DNA of 64,000 nucleotides from Silvibacterium dinghuense (GCF_004123295.1 NZ_SDMK01000001.1:992001-1056000), one strand, 5' to 3'; counted from the first letter of the stretch, positions 1 through 8,199 are shown. Notes: generated by a model not told the origin, from the letters alone. Translations and numbers: made by a program.

Positions 1-560
1 TCTCCGGCGATGCGCTCGTGCGGAAATTGCCCGATCAGGTGCCCGGCAATGGGACCGCCGAACTCCCAGCCGTACTTCTTGGCGAGCGACGCCGCATAGG
101 CATAGAACTCGCTCGCAGTAATTTCCGGATGCTCCTTGAAGTAGCGCTTGCCGTCGGCAAAGGCCCTTGCCGTGTCGTCCCGCAGCTTGAGCTTCGCCGG
201 GTCCGATCCGATAACGAAGGTGCGGCCAAAGTCTGCTTCGTACTCCTCGAAGACCGGGCCGAGATCGAGGAAGAGAATGTCGTCCTCGCCGAGAGTATGA
301 TCCGGTGGATTCTCCGCATACGGCAGCAGCGTATTGGCCCCGGCGCGCACGATACGCTTGTGCCAGTAGGTCGAGATGCCGTACATCTCCTTCGCCAGAT
401 CGTAGATCTCCTGGTTGAGCTGGCTCTCGGTGATACCGGCGCGCATGAGGCCGCGCGCTTCAACCTCATGGAAGAGATGCACGGCCTTATCCTGCGCGTG
501 GCGGAGCTCTGTAACCTTTTACTGCTCGAAGCGATCTACTGCTTGGGTCTGTTCTGCCAT
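1..560 (-). pseudogene. M24-family metallopeptidase (Xaa-Pro aminopeptidase-like), in-frame stop at codon 14, cut by window edge
   Basis: Reading from ATG 560-558 (preceded by GGGGACGAGG) gives MAEQTQAVDRFEQ, then an in-frame TAA at 521-519, then continuous M24-like coding in the same frame to the window edge. After the stop one sees a helix (KAVHLFHEVEARG), 'LDLGPVFEEYEADFGRTF' with the two metal-binding Asp residues of the pita-bread fold, and 'GPIAGHLIGQFPHERI' with a ligand His. The remaining ligands would lie beyond base 1. The match on both sides of the stop argues for a nonsense mutation or a base error. A shorter product could still initiate at GTG 482 or ATG 446. It is divergent from the DipZ-like gene. 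Confidence 0.7.
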
Positions 561-614
561 GCGGACTGCACCTCGTCCCCTATAGTGTTGCCCAGAAGAG
601 GAGCCTGAATCCAG

Positions 615-1691
615 ATGCCGCTCTCCCGCCTATCGAAACTGCTCAAGGTTTTTACCGGAATTGCGCTGGCCGCCGCGCTCGCCAGCCCGGCCATCGAAGC
701 GCCCCGCGCCGATGCGCAGGGATTCTTCGGCAGCCCACAGCTTTCCGGCCTCTCCGGCGCCACGGCCTGGCTCAACTCCAAGCCGCTGACCGCAAAGGAC
801 CTCAAGGGCAAGGTCGTCCTCGTCGACTTCTGGGACTACTCCTGCATCAACTGCATCCGCTCGGTGCCCTACATCCGCGCCTGGGCGGATAAGTACAAGG
901 ACAGCGGCCTGGTCGTCATCGGCGTGCACGCGCCGGAGTTCGACGTGGAGAAGCTGATGCCGAACGTAGAGCGGGCGGTGCAGAAGTTCCACATCACCTA
1001 CCCGGTGGCCGTCGATAACGATCGCAAGATCTGGTACGCGTTCAACAACCAGTACTGGCCCGCGCACTATCTTTTCGACGCCAAGGGAAGGCTGCGCTAT
1101 CAGCACTTCGGCGAAGGCGAGTACGACGTGACCGAGCAGCAGATTCAAAAGCTGCTGCAGGATGCGAACGCGAAGAGCATGCCCACCGGCATCGCCAGCG
1201 TACACGGCGAGGGCGCAGAGGCTGCGGCCGATATCCGCGACGTGCGCTCGCCGGAAACCTACATCGGCTATGCGCGCTCGGAGAACTTCGTCTCGCCTGG
1301 CGGTCTCAGGCAGGATTCCGACCGGACCTACCCGGAGCCGAAGCACCTGGACCGCAATGACTGGGGGCTGATCGGTGAATGGACAGACCATCCGCAGGCC
1401 GCCGTGCTCAGGTCGGCAGGTGGAAAGATCGTCTTCCGCTTCCACGCGCGCGACCTGCACCTGGTGCTCGCGCCCGGAGCGGACGGCAAGCCGGTGCGCT
1501 TCAAAGTGACGATCGACGGGCAGGCCCCGGGCGAGAATCACGGCACGGATACGGACGCGCAGGGCAACGGCGTCGTGACCGAAGACCGGCTTTACCAGCT
1601 CGTCCGGCAGAGAGGACCGGTCGAAGACCATACCTTCACCATCGAGTTCGAGGATGCGGGTGTGCAGGCGTTTTCGTTCACGTTCGGATAA
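615..1691 (+). CDS. Secreted DipZ-like thioredoxin-fold protein
   Basis: 358 aa. A signal peptide (about residues 1-34, cleavage near ADA-Q) leads into a thioredoxin/TlpA-like domain. The redox motif is C77-I-N-C80 in 'DFWDYSCINCIRS', typical of the DipZ C-terminal family. A second beta-rich domain (about residues 205-358, ending in FSFTFG) matches the thioredoxin-like C-terminal domain that follows this module in DipZ. The membrane CcdA part of full DipZ is absent, so it is probably a periplasmic disulfide reductase or peroxide-type thiol protein that takes electrons from another membrane partner. AGAGGAG lies upstream of ATG 615. The phosphatase gene follows 12 bases downstream. Confidence 0.85.
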   Translation: MPLSRLSKLLKVFTGIALAAALASPAIEAPRADAQGFFGSPQLSGLSGATAWLNSKPLTAKDLKGKVVLVDFWDYSCINCIRSVPYIRAWADKYKDSGLVVIGVHAPEFDVEKLMPNVERAVQKFHITYPVAVDNDRKIWYAFNNQYWPAHYLFDAKGRLRYQHFGEGEYDVTEQQIQKLLQDANAKSMPTGIASVHGEGAEAAADIRDVRSPETYIGYARSENFVSPGGLRQDSDRTYPEPKHLDRNDWGLIGEWTDHPQAAVLRSAGGKIVFRFHARDLHLVLAPGADGKPVRFKVTIDGQAPGENHGTDTDAQGNGVVTEDRLYQLVRQRGPVEDHTFTIEFEDAGVQAFSFTFG

Positions 1692-1703
1692 AAAGAAGCA
1701 GGA

Positions 1704-2021
1704 ATGAACGTCTTATTTATCTGCAGCCGCAACCGGCTGCGAAGTCCAACGGCAGAAGAGCTGTTCTCGGCCTATCCGGGTATCGAGACAGCCTCTGCCG
1801 GAACCAATCCCGATGCCGAGAACCTGGTTTCAGCCGATCTGGTCGAGTGGGCCGACCTTATCTTTGCCATGGAAGCCGTGCATAAACGCAGGCTGAATGC
1901 GAAGTTTGGCCCACTGCTCAAAACCCGCCGGATCGTCGTGCTCAGCATTCCCGACAAGTACGACTACATGGACGAAGCACTGGTGACGCTGCTCAAGCAG
2001 AAGGTGTCCTCGTACCTGTGA
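1704..2021 (+). CDS. Small protein tyrosine phosphatase-like protein (COG4551 type)
   Basis: 105 aa, cytoplasmic. The N-terminus 'VLFICSRNRLRSPTAE' holds the phosphatase signature C7-x5-R13-S, in the same position as in low-molecular-weight phosphatases. The protein is shorter than classic LMW-PTPs (about 150 aa) and looks like the predicted-phosphatase family COG4551. An Asp-rich segment 'IPDKYDYMDEAL' near the C-terminus may supply the general acid. An AGCAGGA stretch precedes ATG 1704. It is probably co-transcribed with the DipZ-like gene. The substrate is unknown. Confidence 0.8.
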   Translation: MNVLFICSRNRLRSPTAEELFSAYPGIETASAGTNPDAENLVSADLVEWADLIFAMEAVHKRRLNAKFGPLLKTRRIVVLSIPDKYDYMDEALVTLLKQKVSSYL

Positions 2022-2046
2022 TGTGATTGTCGAATCTCGCGCGCAG

Positions 2047-2052
2047 TAAGAT
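2047..2052 (+). promoter_or_regulatory. Putative -10 box for leaderless tldE-like gene
   Basis: TAAGAT ends seven bases before ATG 2060. There is no convincing Shine-Dalgarno, so the predicted transcription start falls at or next to the start codon. TGATTG at 2024-2029 is a possible -35. Confidence 0.4.
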
Positions 2053-2059
2053 AGACGGG

Positions 2060-3436
2060 ATGCCAACTGCCGTATCCGCCAGCCTTGAACAGATTGCCAC
2101 CGAGATTGTCCGCCAGGCCCAGAAGGCCGGCGCCTCCGATGCCGAAGTGACCGTGCGGGAGGGCGATGAGTTCTCTGTCTCAGTACGCATGGGCGAGGTG
2201 GAGACGCTCAAGGAAGCTGGCTCGCGCGGCGTGGGACTGCGCGTGCTGGTAGCCTCCGACAACGGCTACCGCACCGCCAGCACCTCGACCAGCGACTTCA
2301 CTCCCGAGGGCATTGCCCATCTGGTGAACGGCGCACTGGCGCTGGCGAAAGTGAGCTCCGAGGACCCCTTTGCCGGGCTCGCCGAAGCCTCCGAATTCGG
2401 ATCGCTCCCGGACGACCTCGAGCTCTTCCACGAGGATGTCTATGAGCTGCCGACGGCCGAGCGCATCGCCTATGCGCGGCGGGCCGAAGCGGCTTCGCTG
2501 GCCGTCGACACGCGCATCACCAACTCGGCAGGAGGGAGCTTCGACGCCGGAACCGGGCGCAAGGCCTTCGCCAACTCGCGCGGCTTTTCAGGCGAATACC
2601 GCGCCTCGTCGTGCTCCATCTCCTGTAGCCCGATTGCTACCGGCAGCGCAGGCGAGATGCAGCGCGACTACTGGTACACCTATGCCCGCTCCCTCAACGG
2701 CCTGGAGACACCGGAATCTGTCGGCGAGACGGCCGCGCGGCGAACGCTGCGCCGGCTCGACGGCCGCCGCGTGAAGACGCAACAAGTGCCGATTGTCTTT
2801 TCGCCCGAAGTGGCACGGGGACTGATCGGGGCCATCTTCGATGCGGCCAGCGGCGATGCCATCTATCGCGGAGCCTCGTTCTTTACCGGCATGCTGGGCG
2901 AACAGGTCGCGGCGGAGTCGGTCACGGTCGTTGACGACGGAACCATCGTCGGTGGCTTCGGAACTTCCCCCTTCGATGGCGAGGGGCTGCCTTCGCGGCG
3001 AACAGTGCTGGTAGAAAACGGCGTGCTCAAACACTACATGCTGAACACCTACACGGGGCGCAAGCTGGGCATGAAGAGCACCGGTTCGGCCTCGCGCGGC
3101 CTTGCAGGCAATCCCGGCACCGGGCACGGCAATCTTTTCCTCGAAGCCGGATCGCTGACGCCGGATGCATTGCTCAAGGACATCCCCACCGGCCTCTACG
3201 TGACGGAACTGATCGGCCAGGGCGTAAACATGGTCACCGGCGACTACTCACGCGGCGCATCCGGTCTCTGGATCGAGAACGGCGAGCTGACTTTCCCGGT
3301 GCAGGAGATCACCATCGCCGGGAACCTCAAGGAGATGTTCCGCAACATCACCGCCATCGGCAGCGACCTGGTCTTTCGCGGATCGGTGGCTTCGCCCACG
3401 CTGCGCATCGACGGCATGACCATCGCCGGAGAGTAG
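2060..3436 (+). CDS. pmbA: TldE/PmbA-family metalloprotease-like protein
   Basis: 458 aa. It matches the TldD/PmbA family: an N-terminal domain with 'VTVREGDEFSVSVRMGEVET', a middle domain, and a C-terminal Gly-rich end ('GDYSRGASGLWIENGE', 'ITIAGNLKEMF'). There is no HExxxH motif, so it is the PmbA/TldE partner rather than the catalytic TldD. Characterised TldD/TldE pairs process modified peptides such as microcins, and no TldD gene is present here. An upstream in-frame TTG at 2027 would add 11 residues, but ATG 2060 fits the family start and the -10 box spacing. The UvrC-like gene starts two bases after the stop, implying one operon. Confidence 0.88.
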   Translation: MPTAVSASLEQIATEIVRQAQKAGASDAEVTVREGDEFSVSVRMGEVETLKEAGSRGVGLRVLVASDNGYRTASTSTSDFTPEGIAHLVNGALALAKVSSEDPFAGLAEASEFGSLPDDLELFHEDVYELPTAERIAYARRAEAASLAVDTRITNSAGGSFDAGTGRKAFANSRGFSGEYRASSCSISCSPIATGSAGEMQRDYWYTYARSLNGLETPESVGETAARRTLRRLDGRRVKTQQVPIVFSPEVARGLIGAIFDAASGDAIYRGASFFTGMLGEQVAAESVTVVDDGTIVGGFGTSPFDGEGLPSRRTVLVENGVLKHYMLNTYTGRKLGMKSTGSASRGLAGNPGTGHGNLFLEAGSLTPDALLKDIPTGLYVTELIGQGVNMVTGDYSRGASGLWIENGELTFPVQEITIAGNLKEMFRNITAIGSDLVFRGSVASPTLRIDGMTIAGE

Positions 3437-3438
3437 CG

Positions 3439-4698
3439 ATGCTGGCGCAACAGCTGAATTTCGAGGCGCGCGACCCACAGTGGCAGAGGATTCCGGAAGC
3501 CGCAGGCGTCTTCGCGCTCTTCGGTGCGGATGAGCGGGCAGAGCCATACCTGAGCCGGACGCCGAATCTCCGGCGGCGGCTGCGCAGACTGCTGGACCCG
3601 AAGCCGGAGCAATCGAAGCGGCTGCGTCTGGCCGAGGCCGTACGACGGATCGAATACTGCGTCACCGGCTCGGATTTCGAATCGTGGCTGGTGCTCTACC
3701 GTGCCTCGTTTGCAACCTTCGGCGACCGGGCGCGGAAGCGGCTGAAACTGCGGCCGCCGATCTTTCTCCGCATGGCGATGGAGAACGCCTACCCGCGGGT
3801 TTACGTGACCAACCGCATCACCAAAGGCGCGGGCGACAATCTTTTCGGACCGTTTCCTTCCAGGAATTCTGCCGAAACGGCGCTCGAAGCGATGCTCAAC
3901 CTCTTCCTGCTGCGCCGCTGCACCGATGAGCTTCATCCCGATCCGGCCTTTCCCGGCTGCGTGTATTCGGAGATGAAGAAGTGCCTCGCGCCGTGCTTCC
4001 AGGGCTGCACCGATGCCCGCTATGCGGAAGAGTCAGCCGCCGTGCGGGATTATCTGGCTACGCGTGGCGAAAGCCTGAGGAAAAAGCTCGAGGCTGAACG
4101 GGATACCGCCTCGGCCAAGCTGGATTTCGAGCGGGCGGCGGAACTCCATAGCAGGGTGACGAAGGCAGAAGCGGCCGCGGCATGGATACCGGCTGTGGTG
4201 CACCCGCTGGCGAAACTACGGGCACTGGTCATCCAGCCCTTTCTGGACGGAGAGGCGGAACAGGTAGCGTTGTTTCTGCTCGAAAAGGGCTGCCTGGCCG
4301 GGCCGGTGCCCTATTCGGTCGCCGGGATGCGCCACCAGAACGAGCAGTCCGGCTCCTCTTCGCTCTTCGCGCAGCCGATGGCGCTGCAGGCCGTTCCCCT
4401 GGGCGAAAGCGGCGGGGCGGCGGTTCAGCTAGCCTCCCGCGATGTATTGGAGGAGCGGCTGGAGACGGCGCTCGGCGAGCTGCGCCGGCAGCTGGCTGAG
4501 AACAGAGGCGGCACGCAGCAGACAGCCGACCAGCTCTGCCTCTTCAGCCGGTGGTATTTCCGGCCGCAGGCGCGGCGGGTGGGCGAGGTCTGCTTCGCCG
4601 ACGAAGATGGCGGTCTGCCGAAACGGGCGCTCCTGCGGGCAATTTCGCGGGTCTACCGGGCAGGGACAGAAACGGCGGGCGAGCCCCGCGAAAGCTGA
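3439..4698 (+). CDS. UvrC-like protein with degenerate GIY-YIG domain
   Basis: 419 aa against about 600 for UvrC. The order matches UvrC: a GIY-YIG-like N-terminus (residues about 15-105), a 'FGPFPSRNSAETALEAML' segment, a Cys block ending 'CLAPCFQGC' (about 150-180) and a UVR motif 'LDFERAAELHSRV'. The GIY Tyr is Phe (GVFALF), the YVGK segment is YLSRT, and the catalytic-Glu segment (LLLEANLIK in UvrC) reads LVLYRASFA. The RNase H-like half is hard to recognise and no HhH domain remains. The Cys residues of the UvrC iron-sulfur cluster are kept. It is therefore likely a DNA-binding or repair-accessory paralogue without 3' incision activity. Confidence 0.75.
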   Translation: MLAQQLNFEARDPQWQRIPEAAGVFALFGADERAEPYLSRTPNLRRRLRRLLDPKPEQSKRLRLAEAVRRIEYCVTGSDFESWLVLYRASFATFGDRARKRLKLRPPIFLRMAMENAYPRVYVTNRITKGAGDNLFGPFPSRNSAETALEAMLNLFLLRRCTDELHPDPAFPGCVYSEMKKCLAPCFQGCTDARYAEESAAVRDYLATRGESLRKKLEAERDTASAKLDFERAAELHSRVTKAEAAAAWIPAVVHPLAKLRALVIQPFLDGEAEQVALFLLEKGCLAGPVPYSVAGMRHQNEQSGSSSLFAQPMALQAVPLGESGGAAVQLASRDVLEERLETALGELRRQLAENRGGTQQTADQLCLFSRWYFRPQARRVGEVCFADEDGGLPKRALLRAISRVYRAGTETAGEPRES

Positions 4699-4797
4699 AT
4701 CAGGACAACTGTGTCCATGCTGAGTGGATACAGGTGGCCTTTTCTTGAGGAAAAGGCCACGGAGAGCATGTGCCAGACGGGTATATCTGTCCTGATT
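4698..4797. repeat. 100-bp long imperfect palindrome (hairpin)
   Basis: The outer arms AATCAGGACA (4698-4707) and TGTCCTGATT (4788-4797) are perfect inverted copies. A perfect 11-bp inner stem pairs 4734-4744 with 4750-4760 around a 5-base loop, almost on the same centre. CATGCT at 4716 and AGCATG at 4765 pair with an offset. It fills the spacer between the convergent UvrC-like gene and the antitoxin-like gene, overlapping the last base of the former's stop. It may act as a bidirectional terminator or be a small non-autonomous element. Confidence 0.75.
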
Positions 4798-4802
4798 CTG
4801 CT

Positions 4803-5006
4803 TTAATCGCGCGGCTCAAGCTGACGGGCAATTTCCTCGACGGTAAGGCCTTCGAGCCATTGACCGCGATCGCGAGTGTAATCGCCGTTGCCGGAACGGT
4901 AAAGATGGAGGAATCTGGCCAGCCCGTAGGCCCCCAGCTCCCGCTTGAGTATACCGAAAGCGTGCTGCTCGAACTCCTGGTCGGACATTCGCTCGAGAGG
5001 AACCAT
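4803..5006 (-). CDS. Small antitoxin-like partner of PIN protein
   Basis: 67 aa, soluble, mostly helical, with the pattern 'MSDQEFEQHAFGILKREL' and 'WLEGLTVEEIARQLE'. Its start overlaps the PIN stop as TGATG, and AAGGAGG sits eight bases before ATG 5006, so translation is coupled to the PIN gene. No standard DNA-binding motif (AbrB, RHH, HTH) is clear. The pairing with a PIN nuclease suggests an antitoxin, although toxin-first order is the reverse of common vapBC. A role as an unrelated small protein cannot be excluded. Confidence 0.65.
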   Translation of the reverse strand: MVPLERMSDQEFEQHAFGILKRELGAYGLARFLHLYRSGNGDYTRDRGQWLEGLTVEEIARQLEPRD

Positions 5007-5455
5007 CAGGAATGCCTCCTTATCCAGTTTATCGGATTCGCGACCTCGATCGCGGGAAATCCAAGCCCTCGTCCTGCCTGCCGGAGGAACCGATCATCCG
5101 TTGTAATCAGAACATCGGCTTCCGCCTGCTCGGCACAAGCCAGGTGCAGCGCGTCGAATGCTCCGTAACCGATGCTCTCCAGGGTCTTCGCACGCTCGAT
5201 GGTAGAAGAGGAGGGCCGGATACGCTCTGAAGCCATGGACAGCGCGAGATAAGCATATTCCCTTCGGTCCGGATACGGATTCCGGGCAGTTTCCATCTCC
5301 AAGACGGAACTCGCGATCCAGAGAGCGGTACCTTGCGAGAAAAGGCGAAATATCTGCTGAACAGCCTCGGATTCTACCTGAATCCGAAGCTGGCTCTGAT
5401 CATCCGTCAGACGATTCAAAGCACAGGCGTCGAGATAAACTCGCTTTGGCAGCAT
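5006..5455 (-). CDS. PIN-domain ribonuclease (VapC-like toxin)
   Basis: 149 aa from ATG 5455. Acidic residues of a PIN active site are visible: D9 in 'VYLDACALNRL', E53/E55 in 'VLEMETARNP', D101 in 'GAFDALHLACA' and D120/D121 in 'LITTDDRF'. The family cleaves RNA with metal ions, often tRNA or rRNA when it acts as a VapC toxin. An in-frame start at 5524 would add 23 residues with no family similarity. The downstream 67-aa gene overlaps its stop. It is divergent from rpe. Confidence 0.82.
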   Translation of the reverse strand: MLPKRVYLDACALNRLTDDQSQLRIQVESEAVQQIFRLFSQGTALWIASSVLEMETARNPYPDRREYAYLALSMASERIRPSSSTIERAKTLESIGYGAFDALHLACAEQAEADVLITTDDRFLRQAGRGLGFPAIEVANPINWIRRHS

Positions 5456-5534
5456 GGCTAGGGTTGGCGAGACCAGCCTACCCGTAGAGTGCAAATTCTC
5501 ATCCTGCCGGGAGCCCAATTTCACCCCCGGCTGC

Positions 5535-5540
5535 TAAACT
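5535..5540 (+). promoter_or_regulatory. Putative -10 box for leaderless rpe
   Basis: TAAACT lies nine bases before TTG 5550. No Shine-Dalgarno is visible between them, so the transcript would have at most a 2-3 base leader. Confidence 0.35.
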
Positions 5541-5549
5541 TGTGTCATC

Positions 5550-6245
5550 TTGGTCGAGCTACTTCCATCGATTCTTTCCGCTGACTTCGCCCGTCTGGGT
5601 GAAGATGTCCAGGCCGCGGAGCGCGGCGGGGGCACCGTCATCCATGTGGATGTGATGGACGGGCATTTTGTGCCCAACCTGTCGCTGGGCATTCCCGTGG
5701 TGAAGAGCCTGCGCAAGGTGACGCACCTGCCGCTGGACTGCCACATGATGGTCACGAACCCGGATGAGTTCGTGCCGGCCTTTGCCGAGGCGGGCATCAA
5801 CTGGATGAGCGTCCACTATGAGGCCTGCCCGCACCTCCACCGGTCGCTGCAGCTGATCGAGCAGCACGGCATGAAGCCGGGCGTGGTGATCAATCCGGCG
5901 ACACCGGTCGAGCTGCTGATCCCGATTCTCGGCATGGTGCACCATGTGCTGGTGATGAGCGTGAACCCAGGATTCGGCGGACAGAACTTTATTCCCTATT
6001 CCCTCAATAAGATACGCCAGCTCAAGGAGCTCCGGCAGGAGCTCGGCCTCAGTTACCGGATCGAGGTCGATGGTGGCGTTGCTCACGACACCATCGCCAT
6101 GGTCGTCGAAGCAGGAGCGGAACTACTGGTGGCCGGGAGTGCTGTGTTCAACGGCGGCCGCGCGGAGCAGAATGCCCGCGAACTGCTGGAAATGGCAAAG
6201 CAGGCCGAAGAGCGGGTCCGGAACGAAGTACGTTTACAGGTTTAA
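5550..6245 (+). CDS. rpe: Ribulose-phosphate 3-epimerase
   Basis: 231 aa, the usual length. It interconverts ribulose 5-phosphate and xylulose 5-phosphate in the cytoplasm (pentose phosphate pathway). The TIM-barrel signatures are present: 'LPSILSADFARLGED', 'HVDVMDGHFVPN', 'LDCHMMVTNP', 'VMSVNPGFGGQ' and 'IEVDGGV', which hold the metal-binding His/Asp residues. The start appears to be TTG 5550, because no ATG or GTG in frame fits before VELLPSIL. It stands alone between the divergent PIN gene and bamD. Confidence 0.95.
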   Translation: MVELLPSILSADFARLGEDVQAAERGGGTVIHVDVMDGHFVPNLSLGIPVVKSLRKVTHLPLDCHMMVTNPDEFVPAFAEAGINWMSVHYEACPHLHRSLQLIEQHGMKPGVVINPATPVELLIPILGMVHHVLVMSVNPGFGGQNFIPYSLNKIRQLKELRQELGLSYRIEVDGGVAHDTIAMVVEAGAELLVAGSAVFNGGRAEQNARELLEMAKQAEERVRNEVRLQV

Positions 6246-6347
6246 GTCGTAGCAGAAGCTTCAGGTTTCAGCAGCAGGGGGCGAAAAGCGGAGTAAGCCG
6301 CGGGGCGCGCCCAAAAGAAATAGCCCAGCGGGGATTTTAGGGGTGTT

Positions 6348-8021
6348 ATGAATCGCGTTGTTAACCAGATTGCCGTCGCAGGCCTTTGCCTCATGCTGCT
6401 GCCCTCGGCGCATGCTCTCGGCAAGAAAAAGAAGAAGCAGACGGACCTCAGCGCCAATCCGCTGGCCGATGTGAAATCGAAGCAGCCGGATAAGGAGCTG
6501 TTCGACAAGGCGATGCTGGCGCTCAAGAAGGGCAAGTTCGACGTGGCCCGTCTCGACCTGCAGACCCTGCTGAACACCTATCCGGAAACCGAGTACGCGA
6601 TGCGCGCCAAGCTGGCCATCGGCGACACCTGGTACAAGGAAGGCGGCTCGGCTGCCCTGCAGCAGGCCGAGAACGAATACAAGGACTTCATCACCTTCTT
6701 CCCGAATACGCCGGAAGCTGCCGAAGCCCAGATGAAGGTCGGCGACATCTACTTCCAGCAGATGGAAAAGCCGGATCGCGATCCGCAAAACGCCGAGCAC
6801 GCCGAGCGTGAATATCGGACGATGCTGCAGGATTTCCCCGATTCGCCCCTGGTTCCCCGCGCCAAGCAGCGCCTCCGCGAAGTGCAGGAAGTTCTGGCGC
6901 AGCGGCAGTACGAGATCGGCAGCTTCTACTTCGGGCACGAAAACTGGCCGGCGACCATCGCCCGTCTGCAGACCGTGGCCGACAGCTATCCGCTCTTCAG
7001 CCACTCGGACATGACGCTGATCATGCTGGGCGACGCCTATGCGACACAGGCGCACATCGCCAGCCGGCTGAATATTCCTCCCGCGGCAAAAGCCAAGCTG
7101 GTGAAGATCTACAACGACCGCGCCGGAGCAGCCTGGGAACGCGTCGTCCTGCGCTACCCCATGGCGCCGCACGTCGAAGATGCCAAGGATCGCCTGATCG
7201 CGCTGGGCCGTCTTGTGCCAGACCCGACGCAGCAGCAGTTGGCCGAGAGCGAAGCGGAGGAAGCCAGCCGTACCAACGTAAAGCTCCGCGACCGCGCGCT
7301 TCTGCTGGTCAAGCATGGCCCCTCGACGATACAGGCAGCCCGCGTGGGCGAGCCGACGCTCACCGATCCGCCGCAGACGAACGCGCCTGAGGTGCAGAAG
7401 CAAACGGTAGCCATGTTCACCGCGGCAATCCGCAACCAGCCTCTGCCCGGTGTGAATGCACAGGGTCAGGATGCGACGGCCACGGCACTTGCCAACGGCA
7501 CGCCTGCCAGCGCCCCGCCGCCGGCAGCAACAGCCGGAGGCCTCAAGCTCGAGACCGTTCCCGATGCGGGCGGCAGCGCGGGCAGCACGGTGACCGTGGA
7601 AGTACCGAGCGACGGCTCCGCACCGACCGGCGCCACGACAGCTCCGCGCAGCGACGAGCCTGCGGGTACAGGCAGCGGAGAAGCCCCGGCCAGCAATGCC
7701 GTCGGCAATGGCTACGATCCGAACGCTGTCTCCCACCCGACGAGCGAAGCTTCGCCTGATGCGGTGGTAAATGGTCCGAAGGATTCGCCTGCCGTCTCCG
7801 GAGTCAAGCCGGTTGAGAGCAAGCCGCTGCCGGCCGTCGACGCACCGGCTGCAGCTCCGAACCAGATCAACGACGTAAAGAACCCGACGCATGCCCAGGT
7901 CAATACCGGCACCTCGGCCAAGAAGAAGACCACCAACAAGAAGGCGCCCTATGACAGCAGCGAGGAGTCTTCGAGCAAGCACAAGAAGAAGAAGGGCCTG
8001 GACAAGCTCAACCCCTTCTAA
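6348..8021 (+). CDS. bamD: BamD-like outer-membrane assembly TPR protein with long C-terminal extension
   Basis: 557 aa. Residues about 45-260 form BamD-type TPR units ('FDKAMLALKKGKFDVARLDL', 'YKDFITFFPNTPEAAEAQ', 'LPLVPRAKQRLREVQ'-like repeats). BamD delivers beta-barrel proteins to BamA. The signal sequence ends SAHALG and has no Cys at +1, so it lacks the lipobox of classical BamD lipoproteins. From about residue 290 on, a low-complexity Ala/Pro/Thr/Ser tail ends in a Lys-rich segment (KHKKKKGLDKLNPF). Proteobacterial BamD is about 245 aa. AGGGGTGTT precedes ATG 6348. A terminator follows. Confidence 0.8.
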   Translation: MNRVVNQIAVAGLCLMLLPSAHALGKKKKKQTDLSANPLADVKSKQPDKELFDKAMLALKKGKFDVARLDLQTLLNTYPETEYAMRAKLAIGDTWYKEGGSAALQQAENEYKDFITFFPNTPEAAEAQMKVGDIYFQQMEKPDRDPQNAEHAEREYRTMLQDFPDSPLVPRAKQRLREVQEVLAQRQYEIGSFYFGHENWPATIARLQTVADSYPLFSHSDMTLIMLGDAYATQAHIASRLNIPPAAKAKLVKIYNDRAGAAWERVVLRYPMAPHVEDAKDRLIALGRLVPDPTQQQLAESEAEEASRTNVKLRDRALLLVKHGPSTIQAARVGEPTLTDPPQTNAPEVQKQTVAMFTAAIRNQPLPGVNAQGQDATATALANGTPASAPPPAATAGGLKLETVPDAGGSAGSTVTVEVPSDGSAPTGATTAPRSDEPAGTGSGEAPASNAVGNGYDPNAVSHPTSEASPDAVVNGPKDSPAVSGVKPVESKPLPAVDAPAAAPNQINDVKNPTHAQVNTGTSAKKKTTNKKAPYDSSEESSSKHKKKKGLDKLNPF

Positions 8022-8046
8022 ACCTCATCGCAGTTGCTGCAAACCG

Positions 8047-8080
8047 GAGGGGCCGCCAAGCGCGGCCCCTCTTCTATTTC
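8047..8080 (+). terminator. Rho-independent terminator after bamD
   Basis: A perfect 10-bp stem, GAGGGGCCGC/GCGGCCCCTC, with a 5-base loop is followed by TTCTATTTC. It lies 25 bases after the bamD stop. Confidence 0.85.
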
Positions 8081-8084
8081 GTAT

Positions 8085-8126
8085 AGGGCGAATCGCCTTC
8101 GGCCTCCGCTCCGATGGTCGCGATCC
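8085..8126 (-). repeat. D-module repeat (diverged copy)
   Basis: On the reverse strand it reads GCGACCATCGGAGCGGAGG followed by CCGAAGGCGATTCGCCCT, matching the D module seen near 27.35, 40.61, 40.74, 40.79 and 44.76 kb. It sits between the bamD terminator and valS. Confidence 0.6.
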
Positions 8127-8199
8127 GGCAGTGGGAATCGCTGCCTGCGGCAACATCGGCTTATGAAATGCTTTATCGTGAAGAATTGGACTCCTTGAA

